Assembly (NCBI GenBank): GCA_944990035.1
Contig: CALYLX010000149.1
Coordinates: 434,001-498,000, forward strand
DNA length: 64,000 bases
Direction of reading: 5' to 3'
From: Clitopilus passeckerianus
Taxonomy: Eukaryota; Basidiomycota; Agaricomycetes; Agaricales; Entolomataceae
The number at the start of each line of letters is the position of its first letter. Within the stretch, counting starts at the first letter, position 1. The translations under genes and the position numbers were made by a program. Shown here in pieces: positions 34,929 to 44,794 of the stretch. Below the pieces are notes generated by a model. The model was given only the letters and a program-made list of their open reading frames with translations. It was not told where the DNA came from and did not search any database.

Positions 34929-35666
34929 ATGACGTTCCCCAAAGCTGCCCTCATCTCTCTTGCACTTGGCTTCGCTGGATCCGCCGTTCTTGGAGCTGCC
35001 GTCAAGCAAGACCAGGCTTAGAATTCTACGTTCGTATTTCCATTACTCATCGCGCCACGATCCGTACTGGGTCACATGCAAAGTGGGCACGGACTGTACG
35101 AAAGCTATCGACGAAATTGACAGCCAAAACGGGCGAACGGCAATGTGCGGAGGTAGTTGGTCCGGCTACCGTTCACTCGATTCCCTCAAATGCGTTGAAA
35201 AACAAGTACGGACGGCCGCAGGGAGCCCTGAGGAGCAAGCAAGGATCGAGGCCGATCATAAAGCATACGAGGAATGGGAGAAAGCCCAGCAAGCCGAATG
35301 AAGCTGGTCAAGGAGAAGTTACCGCGGGGAGCTGTGGGTGATATAGCTGTCGAGCTCCTGAAGGACGCGCCGCCCGAGATCAAGAAGCAAGCCAAGGAGT
35401 CGAAGAAGTTGGACGCATTGCTTGGACCCTCGTCTGACATGTCGAAATTTGACAACCGGGAGGGACATACACAGGACGACCCCGACGACGCCAACGTGAA
35501 TTTGTCCTCTGTTCCAGAGGGGTATTATCAAACGAAGCAGTACGTGACGGAAATAGCGCCAACGCTATCGGACGAGGACTTGAAGCTAGCACCCGAGGCC
35601 CTGAAGGCGCGATTGACACAATTAGCGAAGGAGAGATTGGCGAAGGAGGAGACCCTACTATCTTAA
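34929..35666 (+). pseudogene. Small secreted protein gene, apparently frameshifted
   Basis: Starts with a convincing signal peptide (MTFPKAALISLALGFAGSAVLGAAV) that soon meets a TAG. A second frame continues with a Cys-bearing segment (HDPYWVTCKVGTDCTKAIDEI, MCGGSWSGYRSLDSLKC) and helical EEQARIEADHKAYEEWEKAQ. A one-base shift at about 35300 (GCCGAATGAAG) moves to a third frame: KLVKEKLPRGAVGDIAVELL through APEALKARLTQLAKERLAK to the stop at 35666. An unrecognised intron could repair the first break, but no good donor/acceptor pair fits; the second break has no intron signals. A decayed gene or two sequence errors are the simplest readings. The family is not recognised. Confidence 0.6.
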
Positions 35667-36186
35667 CGGATCGTAATTACTCATCACGTCCACAGACACG
35701 ACGTTTGTACTCAATGTCTCTGTGTTATAAGTAGCTACTACAAGGGTCCAGAATCTTGCCTATCTCTAGAACTAGCTATTATGCACGAAATGTCATCGCT
35801 TTGGAAGTGGGAAGACCGTGCCAGTGAGGGCATCCGGAGAGTTGGTAGGAGGTGTTGTAGGTATACGAGAGTGGCTTGTGGGAGTTACATACGCAGAAAT
35901 GACTAGTGGTGGATATCCAGAGTTGGGGATTTGTCGGCAGGATCTACATCATCGTTAACATGGATATACCAAAGGGGTACGGGCGCCTACAGTCATATGC
36001 GATTCTGGGCAAATCTACACAACCGACATTGATAGGACTGCGGTATCTCCAAAGATGATATTCATATTCCCAAAGAACCAAGGCGAGGCTGCAGTACTTA
36101 CCGCTGTACCACGAAACCAAGTTCTTTATCCCACTCATTACCAAGCTCTATATGTGCTGAAGTAGAATCATGAAGGCAGCAGGTGT
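35667..36186. other. Intergenic, no gene seen
   Basis: Convergent 3' flanks of the broken secreted-protein gene and the acyltransferase gene. Nothing else recognised. Confidence 0.35.
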
Positions 36187-37553
36187 TCAATTCAATAACA
36201 ACGACATTGCGTTATATAGCTGGTTGAACAAGTACATAGGTGCAGCCGAATACCCCGATTTTGCCCACCAGTCCAGGGACCCTGAAAATGACCATGCAAA
36301 CCAACACCAAACCCATACATAACCCATCCCCCGCCAGACAGCAGGGCTGAACAGACGAGCGACAGCGGTACCTCTCAGCGCTTCTAAGATGTAGTCTTCA
36401 GCAAGAACCCCGATGGCTTGGAGGAGGAAAAAAGGCATAGGTCGGATGGAGGTCGTGGTACAGAGGTGGAGAGCGCCTGAGAAGAGGAATGCAAGCAGGA
36501 CGTTGATGCGCCAGGAGAACTTGGTGCCTGGCCGAATATCGAAGACCCGCTTGGTGCAGAACTTGCTGTACGTTATTATAGTCTAGCCCAATGAACACCG
36601 ATTGTTAGAACTTCTGAACTTCAGGCAACACGATAAATGAAAGAATTCAGCATACCCTACGTAACATCTGATGCCATGTGTACCTGATCAGACAAGCAGT
36701 AGGAAGTGAGTGAATGGAAAACCACGCATATACTTGGGAAGACTTGCCTCCAGAATCGGCGAACAGTATAGGCATGGCTGAAGCTGCCGAACATCGGCGG
36801 CCAGCTGCGAGGTTCGGTCCATCCCATTGCGACGGTAACAAGGCCTGGACCGACATTTCCGCCAATGGATAAGAAAGTCATAAATTGTGCAGCGAACACC
36901 AGATTTGACCAGGACCGCTGGAGCATCGTCTGTTGTGAAAACGATGGGGCGTCTCTCCGGAACCATGGGTCTGCTGCTATTAGACGGGAGGACACGTATA
37001 AGGTGATGAGGCCGAGGACAAGCGACTTCGTTCGGGAGATGAGGAAAGCTCTGCGTGACTCCGTTCCTCGGAAGAGCAGGGGGTCTGCATCGGTCCAGTC
37101 ACCGTGCTTCCAACCGACGCCGCGATTAGAGAGTAAAAGGTGGAATGCCCATTCGAGCCGCTTTATGAATGATTGGCTGGTGATGGGCTTGCCAGCATCA
37201 ACACTCTTTGCTCCTGGATGTATCCGCTGAACGTCACGTTGTACATCGGACAGCAGGAGATAGTCCACTGCAGTCGCAAAAAGGACATTATTGAATCCTG
37301 CAGCTATCTGGTTCGGGCTGTGCTTTTGTGACGCGTAAATGGCGCCTGCGATTGGTACCAGGAATGCAGGGCGGAGCTTTCGTGATCGAGTTGCGATACC
37401 GGCAGCAAGAATGAAGTAGCAGCCAAAGAAGGTGAAGTAGCCTGGATGAATTTGCTTCAGGAGATCCATAGTGCTTAAGACCATGGGTCGTTTATTGTTC
37501 GCTCGTCTGAGGGTTAAATATGGGGGCAACGAGGCGACCCTATTCGGAGACAT
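36187..37553 (-). CDS. Wax-synthase-like membrane O-acyltransferase
   Basis: Three exons (37553-36748, 36683-36656, 36582-36187) give 409 residues. Multiple hydrophobic segments span the protein: FFGCYFILAAGIA, LVLGLITLYVSSRLIA, VLLAFLFSGALHL, FFLLQAIGVLAED, VWVWCWFAWSF. The family signature WPPMFGSFSHAYTVRRFWR-YTWHQMLRR is rebuilt across intron 1, which has a GC donor (AG|GCAAGT). The middle exon is only 28 nt. His in GALHLCTTT is the candidate catalytic residue of this MBOAT-like family. Relatives acylate long-chain alcohols or hydroxyl groups of fungal terpenoids. It is divergently arranged with a reductase gene starting at 38124. The start could instead be the Met at about 37484. Confidence 0.87.
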
Positions 37554-38123
37554 CACAAAGAAGCTCTTCCGAGCCTTAGAGCAGCACGAGGAGCAGACAT
37601 GGATAGCGCTGGACTCGGAGGTGAGGCCCTTGCAACATGGTCAAGCCTGAGGTTGCGTCTTCAAGTTCGCTTCCGTCACACTGTGACGGAGCCTCCGGTC
37701 CGCCTTCCCGAAATGGACGAAACCGAGTCGTAGCAGAATTTCATCTCCAGCAACTCATGATAAAACTGAGTCTCTTACAAAAGTTCTGACCATAACTCGA
37801 CAATAGCTTGGTAACAAGAAGAACGTATATTGAAGGCAGACAGACTCACCCCCCGAGGCGGACGTGACACAAGGGGTGGCACTCAACGCTCCCCCAATCC
37901 AACGCTATCCCTAGCATGCCAGCTGTCGGGGCCACTTAGTACCGCCTGGGTACCACAGATAACAAACGGGAATTCTCCGGAAAATACTTGCCGACAAAAT
38001 ATGTGGCCTCGTTTCCTGGTAGTTCGGTTGCAAAGAATCCAAATTACACCCCGAAACATAAAAGGGTTTGACTGATTGGGTCAGGTTATCGCACCACGCC
38101 CCTCTCGAAGTTCTTGCATTGCG
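37554..38123. promoter_or_regulatory. Shared divergent promoter region (acyltransferase / reductase)
   Basis: About 570 bases separate the start codons of two divergently transcribed genes. No gene is seen inside. A short near-palindrome TTCCGTCACACTGTGACGGAG lies near 37672-37692, a candidate dimer-binding site; this is inference from symmetry only. Confidence 0.4.
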
Positions 38124-39677
38124 ATGGCGAAGAAAGGACATATTGATATTGTGAAGCACAAAGCTAGGATGATGGATCTCATCGAGAGATATAGCTATCT
38201 CCCAGCTGCCATTCCCAACCAACCCATAACTCGTGTGTTCTCTGGACCGTCAATTACTCCGGGGAATGTCGTTCTTGTGACTGGTACTACCGGAAATGTC
38301 GGCTCAGACTTGCTGTACTTATTGTTTATCGACCAGAGCATCAGCAAGATCTATGCCTTGAATCGTGTTTCCAATGAAGGCACATCCTCAGAACGTGTCA
38401 AGAGACAGTTTCAAGAGAAGGGCCTGCCCCCCGACGTACTGCTATCCCCCAAGGTTACATTCATCGATGGCAAACTGGACCACCCAGGCCTGGGACTGGA
38501 ACCGTCAATGTTCAGTGAAGTACGCTTTTCACTCCTTTGGCCCCCTTCGTACTGACATTGAATACACCAAGCTTCGCAGCAACGTCAGAACGGTGATTCA
38601 CAACGCATGGCCGGTTAACCTCGCTCAACCTCTATCCTACTTCGGGCCTTCACTGTTAGGGCTCTATAACCTCATCACCTTTGCTCGAAGTTCCTTGCAT
38701 GGCGATAACCTACGATTCCTCTTTATTTCTTCTGTTGCGGTCGCCTCAATGTGGCTGAAATATAGAGGCGGCGCATTAATACCTGAAACGGTTCTTGAGG
38801 ACCCCATTGCATGTATTGGGATGGGCTACGGAGAAAGCAAATTTGTCGCCGAAACGGTGGGTGGATCCATCATTAACTAGGCAATAAAGAAACCTGACAC
38901 ACCCTCAGGTCTTGTCGCGGAGTGGCCTCAACGCAACATCTCTGAGATTCTTCCAACTATGCGGTCGCCAAGCTGATGGAGCTTGGATGCCTGGAGAGTG
39001 GCCTGTCCTCTTCCTCAAAGCGTCGCTGAAACTGGGGATCATGACGGATATGGTTGGGGTGTGTTTATCAGGCAGCTTGTTTTTCCAACTAAATCATTGA
39101 CGTTTTCCATCCAGCGATTTCCTTTCCTGCCAACAGATCTCGCAGCCAAATGCATCAGAGATATCGCCGTTGACGAGAGGAGTACTCCTCCGGTTCTCAA
39201 CTTCACGCACCCAAGACCTATACCATGGCAGACTCTCGCACATAGCGTCCGGCATGTCATGCCGAAGGACAGGGTGTATCCGATGATGTATTGCTGGGAT
39301 TTTCTGGACCAGGTAGCTAAACTACTTCCATCCGCCAAACCGGAGGACTTCCGAGATAATGTGAGCTCCACGAGTTTTTTATTTCAATTTGCTGCTAAAT
39401 GTGACGTTGACAGCCTGCATTGACCATTGTTGACTTACTGCGGCTTCATGCGGCTGAGAACAAGACCCTACTTGCTCGTGCCGGTCCTAGAACGAACGAC
39501 CATTTCCCTCATGGTACGATGTGCATTGACCGGGCAATGCAGTTCAGTCCTTCTCTCAGAGAAGCTCGAGCGATCTCAACAGGAGATGCGGAACTGTATG
39601 CGAGGTATTGGCAGAAGATCGGATTCTTCCCAAGTGACACAGCCAACACTCGCAGGACGAGAGAGGCTAAACTGTAG
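38124..39677 (+). CDS. Stand-alone thioester-reductase-type NAD(P)-dependent enzyme (NRPS-like reductase domain)
   Basis: Five phase-0 exons (38124-38519, 38572-38856, 38909-39058, 39115-39360, 39414-39677) give 446 residues. A short leader (MMDLIERYSYLP) resembles the hinge before the reductase domain of fungal adenylate-forming reductases. The Rossmann motif VVLVTGTTGNVGSDLL, IYALNR, HNAWPVN, LRFLFISSVAV and the catalytic YGESKFVAE (Tyr/Lys) mark an extended SDR of the Male-sterility/thioester-reductase class. The PTDLAAKCI and LNFTHPRPIPW segments close the domain. No adenylation or carrier domain is present upstream, so it is either an independent reductase or what remains of a larger enzyme. 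The neighbouring acyltransferase could esterify an alcohol product; that link is inference. Confidence 0.83.
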
Positions 39678-40020
39678 TTGTATTTTTTTACCCCTCGTGA
39701 TTTATATCCCTTTAATGTCCATATTTTCTCCTTTATGGCGTGGCTTTCGGTCCGCTCCATGTTTATACCATATTTTCCTTCGAAAGCACATGGTACAAAG
39801 GTAAGGAACTTGATTGGAATACTTGGTAATATTACAAAAATACATTGACAGATAGGAGACTCCGGCTTCTGGTCTCGACATGAAGATAAACTAGGATCTG
39901 ATCAAGTCCCCGATTAGCCCCAAGTGGTCTAATCTCGTCCAAAGCCAGTATCTCCAAAAAATACAAAACTGTTTGGTATTTCCAAAGGACTTCGTTCGGT
40001 TACGCAAGTATTCAATGGCA
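39678..40020. other. Intergenic, 3' flank of reductase
   Basis: T-rich sequence downstream of the reductase stop, probably its 3' UTR. No gene seen. Confidence 0.35.
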
Positions 40021-41130
40021 TGCACGTTGGGTATCGGCGAGGGCAGTGGAAGTTGATTTGGAAGCAGGTGTGACCCAGCAGAAGTCGAGAGTGCCGTAGC
40101 CATGGTTGGAGTATGATCCAGCGACTTTGTAAATGTCCGTGCCGAGCTGCTTAGGGCGGAAAGGACGAGCTGTGGCTACCTGAGGAGTGACAGGCTTCAA
40201 AACCCTTGTACCTCGAGTCCCAGCCCATCGGCTCAAGGCTAAGTGCACGGTCATAGATGTAAAACTGGAACTGAGCGGCGCCATACATCAGGGTGGAGGA
40301 CTGGGGGATGATGACGGGGCCGCCGTATCAACGACATCGGCAGCAAAGACCTGCTTGGCAGTGTCAGGGTTCTTGTTCCTGAGCAAGAGCCTTGCATGTC
40401 CCGTGGTGACTGGGACGTATTCAAGAATCCCTTCGCAGGTATTCCACGCCGATAATGCTGGTAGGACGGTACCGGTGCCAACGACAACAAAAACGTCCTC
40501 TCTGGTGCTGGTAGCATGTTGACCACCAGTGTCGACATGGCTCGGTGTCGCCAAATGCGAGCTTGGAAGGTGAGTTGAAAGACTTCTGGTAGTTGAATCA
40601 GGGCTTGAAGATGTCATCGCTCGCGAACCGGACCACCGAGACCCTAGTAAGCTTTTGGGGGTGTGGGGTGGAATGGTGATCACGACGTTGTTCCACAACC
40701 AAAGGTCACGAAACTTGGCCAGGCGGTGTAATCTGAGGTGCTTGGTCTGAAGAGAGAGGTAATGGGTGAGAGCTGGGTCAACTTTGATAACACCAGGCGC
40801 GTACGAGATTCTAGGCGGCGTCAGAGTAGTGTACGAGAAATCGTGGAGCGGGTATCCAGCATGATAGCTCATGCAGTGTGTCGGTCGTGTTCCATATAGA
40901 GATGATATCCCCCATCTTCGAATGTGGCAAGTGGTGGGCTTCTTGAAAGGGATGGGTTGCAACGAGGATGCCGCTCTACATGACATTCAGGAGCTGGAGA
41001 GGGTTGAGTTAAAGCACGTTCTGTGACACTATGCGAGGATGTAAATACGTTGGTATTAAGGCAATATTGAGGCGAATGTTCTCATTGAGCTTGTCGCCGG
41101 TGCCGTTAGGAATACCACGCAGAACGCGCG
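40021..41130 (-). pseudogene. Decayed serine-hydrolase copy (relic 2) with an internal inversion
   Basis: Minus-strand remnants run from exon 1 (IPNGTGDKLNENI, about 41075-41120) through exon 2 (AGYPLHDFSY) and exon 3 (TKHLRLHRLAKFRDLWLWNNVV, SFNSPSKLAFG). They continue to RNKNPDTAKQVFAADVVDTA, a deletion, then YIYDRALSLEP, TPQVATARPFRPKQLGTDI and SYSNHGYGTLDFCWVTPA, where it stops about 150 residues short. The segment corresponding to MSRGGW...GVDMAQW reads on the opposite strand (about 40391-40551). Frameshifts and deletions abolish coding. No signal peptide or catalytic Ser survives intact. Confidence 0.87.
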
Positions 41131-41723
41131 AGGGTAGGGATGCGTTCTACAAGAAATCAACTACACAGAGAGTCTATGCCAGCTGGCCCAAAGCAGGAGA
41201 TATAGAGGGCAGATTTGCATTCTACTCGGGCAATGTCGTAGTAAATGGAAGCGTTCGAGTCGTAGCTGGCGGTTTGATGCAGTTTGGATTCACATCGAGG
41301 CCAAATATTTGCAGCTCGGGTTAGAGTAGCACGTTGGAAAAGGTACGATCGTCTCGAGCTCGGAAAGATCGGGAACGAAGAAGGTGGAAATGCAACGAGA
41401 ATCTACGAGAATATCATTGCATGGGCCATTGGACGTTTGCAAAGAAAACAGAGAGGCCAGGTAGCTGACTAAGCGGGCTCAACCGCGCCGGCTCAGAGAG
41501 GGCAAGGGCGCCCCAACTGGCTGATCGCGACTGTAACATTCACGCGAACGTGGTCAAGACGCAGGTCTGTCTTTTCTTGCCTTATTCCAGTTCGAGGGGA
41601 TTCTACACGTCGCCACGACGTGGTATAGGCGTGGCATTTCCAGCTCTTGTCATAAGTATCCGGATATCCAGTGTCTGAATCCGATATCCAACCCCTCGGC
41701 GGTTATTCTCAGCCAGACGGAGA
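41131..41723. other. Intergenic, promoter of ALG12
   Basis: No gene seen. GC-rich stretch near 41470-41530 and a short upstream region before the ALG12 start. Confidence 0.35.
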
Positions 41724-43537
41724 ATGAGTGTCGCATTGGACCTCCTCATCCTCGCCACAGGATGGACGCACGTCTTCCTCGCGCCCTATTCCAAAGTCGA
41801 GGAAAGTTTCAACTTACATGCTGTGCATGATGTACTGTTTTATGGAGTTGGGCCGGATGCTCTTAAGAACGTACGTATCTTTCGTCTTTTTCTATCTCTA
41901 ACCACTCATGCATTGGAAGCACCTCCAGTATGATCACACGATCTTCCCCGGTGCCGTACCACGCACATTTATCGGCGCACTCCTCCTCGCCTACATCTCC
42001 AAACCTGTCATCTTCCTCGGCCAATGGACAGGCCTAGTTCTCCACAAATCTGACCTTCAAATCCTTAGTACGTTCCTCTTCCTTTCCACCATTATAAATA
42101 CTAACTAACTCATATCCATTCCAGTCCGACTCGTACTAACAACCCTCAACGCCCTCACTCTCTGCTTGCTTCGACGTGCAACACTTCGCCGCTTCGGCTC
42201 CCTGCCCTCTCTCTTCTTCACTCTCCTCACTATAACCCAGTTTCATCTCCCGTTCTGGATGGGAAGGACGCTGCCGAATATGTATGCCCTTATCTTCGGT
42301 ATGTCTATTCTCTCCATTAACAATGCCTGAGTACTAACTTTACTTAATGCAAATAGTCAACCTAGCCACCTACCTCTCCCTCAACCGTGCCCCTCAATCC
42401 ACACGTCTTTCACCCTCCTCCGCTCGAACTATTCTCTCTCTGCTGACATTCACAACCGTCGTCTTCCGCTCTGAACTTCTTCTCTACCTCGCGCCTATCA
42501 CACTCCAGATCCTCCTCTCCAAATCTCTTGCCTTCTGGAGCATCATTACGACTGGGGTCCTTTCTGGATTAGTATCGATAGCCCTAACCACAAGCATCGA
42601 CGCCTACTTCTGGTCCACACCCTTCCCCTCCTGCATTTTATTCCCAGAACTCTACAGCCTATACTTCAACGTCTTCCTCAACAAATCATCCGAATGGGGT
42701 ACCTCACCATGGCACACCTACTTCTCCTCCTTCCTCCCCAAACTCTTGCTCTCTTCCCTACCCCTCTCCATTCTTTCCTTATTCGCCTCCGGTAGCCGGG
42801 CTCGTAGCGTGGTATGGCCAAGTGCAGTCTTCATAGCCCTCATAAGCGCACTGGGTCACAAAGAATGGAGGTTCATAATCTACACCGTCCCCTCCTTCAA
42901 CGTCTCCGCATCCCTCGGCGCCTCCTGGCTCGCTACTCGCCGTCGTGGTACCACGTTTAGGATCTTGTCCCTCTTGGCCGTAGTTGGGTGCTTGGTGCTC
43001 AACATCACCGCATCGCTCCTCCTCACATCCGCGTCAGTGCATAACTACCCAGGCGGTGAAGCACTTTCAGCATTCCACCAAATTGTCCCCTCGACTCGAC
43101 CCTATGTCAAGGTGCATATATCAAACCTCGCAGCTCAATCCGGCGCCTCCCTCTTCCTGCAGGAGAACGCTCATCCGTATCTTTCAGATTCCTCCCCCCG
43201 GAGCGATGGGTGGAAGGATTCGTTCTTGAGTTACGGGACGCAGAGGAATTGGATTTATGATAAAACGGAGAACTTGACACTATCGGACCTCACACACGAC
43301 CATTCAATCACGCATATAATTTCTGAGATCGCGCCGTCTGATCTCTCGATTGTTCCGGGTGCGAAGGAGGGATGGAGAGTCGTGAAGCCTATTCAGGCAT
43401 TTGCTGGCTTCGGAATTAGTCCAGGGAGGGTGCGGGAGGTGGTGAAGGAGGTTAGAAGTGGGAAGGGGCTGAGCGCACTGGGGGAGTTGGTAGGACCTAG
43501 GGTGGAGGAGGTGTTGTGGATATATGAGAGGACGTGA
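41724..43537 (+). CDS. ALG12: Dolichyl-P-Man:Man7GlcNAc2-PP-dolichol alpha-1,6-mannosyltransferase
   Basis: Lumenal ER glycosyltransferase of family GT22 that adds the eighth mannose during N-glycan precursor assembly. Four exons (41724-41870, 41929-42067, 42125-42298, 42357-43537) give 546 residues. The GT22 N-terminus is clear: [21 protein letters not shown] contains the conserved KVEESFN with the acidic pair. [14 protein letters not shown] follows across intron 1. Many hydrophobic segments follow, and [16 protein letters not shown] matches the HKE-R(F/L)I signature shared by this family. The C-terminal ~150 residues are lumenal and less conserved. Among GT22 members (ALG9, ALG12, GPI10, SMP3), the [12 protein letters not shown] and HKEWRFI spacing points to ALG12. 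Confidence 0.9.
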
Positions 43538-44794
43538 GAGGGGATATTTGGAGAACGTTCAAGTCGCCGTGCTCGGTCAAGCTCGCAAGTCTACCCCCCT
43601 CTCATAATTGCCCCGCACAACCGCATATCGGTGTTCTCCTCCACCGCAACGTGACGGTTCTAATTCTTTGGGTCCCCTCTAGGGCGTCCGAGCGAGGAGC
43701 TTGGAGGGTCTTCCCTGTGAATCCTCTCCAACAACAATGGCCACGACCACGACCATTACAATGAAGCCGTTCTCGTCGTACTTCACCCTAGACACGTCAG
43801 CTATACCATAATGACGCACCCATTCTGCGAAAATATGTTTCGTCCACCGCAACACCAGCAACCCACAACCTGGATATGCGCTTAAAGGCCTTATCCACGC
43901 CACCCAACACGATATCTGCTCATAGATGGTTTGAAAGGCCTCACCACTCTCCGAGTGGACTGTTTACGGCAAGTGAGTTAGTTAACAGAGGGGCTAGTTT
44001 TCGTTATGGTCCTTACGTGTTGCCTAATACTATCGATGTGCCGCAATCATGATTTCGTTTATTCAACCTGAATACTCCCGGCTTCTCTCGTGAAAACACA
44101 GTTTGCTCATATGTGATAAAGGAACAGACGGACGGCAAATTGTAATGTTAAGCGTTAAACCTAAGCGCTAAGCACGCCAGTTGGCTGCCAGTGCTTATGC
44201 CAAAATCGCGGCAAGTTCCATGAGCCTTATGGAACTCGCCGCGGTTTTCTCACACGGCACACCGAACTTCAGAGCGACTGGAGTCTGAGCTTTCTCAAGG
44301 CTGGTTATTAAAATGCAGCAAGCCCCGTTCAAAGTCCATTCATCCGGCCAAACAGTCAAGTAAAATAGCTTGGCTGTAGCGGTCGCGCGGTGATCGATTC
44401 ATTTTTTGCCTGCCAGTATGGGTCACAGCCAGCCTGAGCCAGGAGAACCAGCCCACCTTCGAGCAATCCAGCCCCCGTATTTGCCCCTGTCCCCACAGCT
44501 TCTGGGCTGCTACTTCTTATCTTATCAGGGAGAACCTGCTCCTACGTATGAACACGGTCTGTTAGAACTCACCACAATGGACAAAGATGTGGCAGCGACA
44601 AAATGGCTATGCCATGGGCGTTAAATTGTGACAGAATGCTGCGGGTGCCGCCGAGCAGGCGTCTCAAAGCCCACGGCCTCGTGGAGATCTCATGTCGCTT
44701 GTTTCCACTCACCGTCCTCCTCGAGCTAGGCTGGCCATTCTCCATCGCCAAAGCACCACCGATACGGCGACAAAAGCCAGTATTCACGGAAGAG
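43538..44794. other. Intergenic between ALG12 and NACHT-ankyrin gene
   Basis: No separate gene seen. An in-frame open stretch runs from 44603 into the NACHT-ankyrin gene, so that gene's true start might lie there. The rest carries nothing recognised. Confidence 0.4.
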
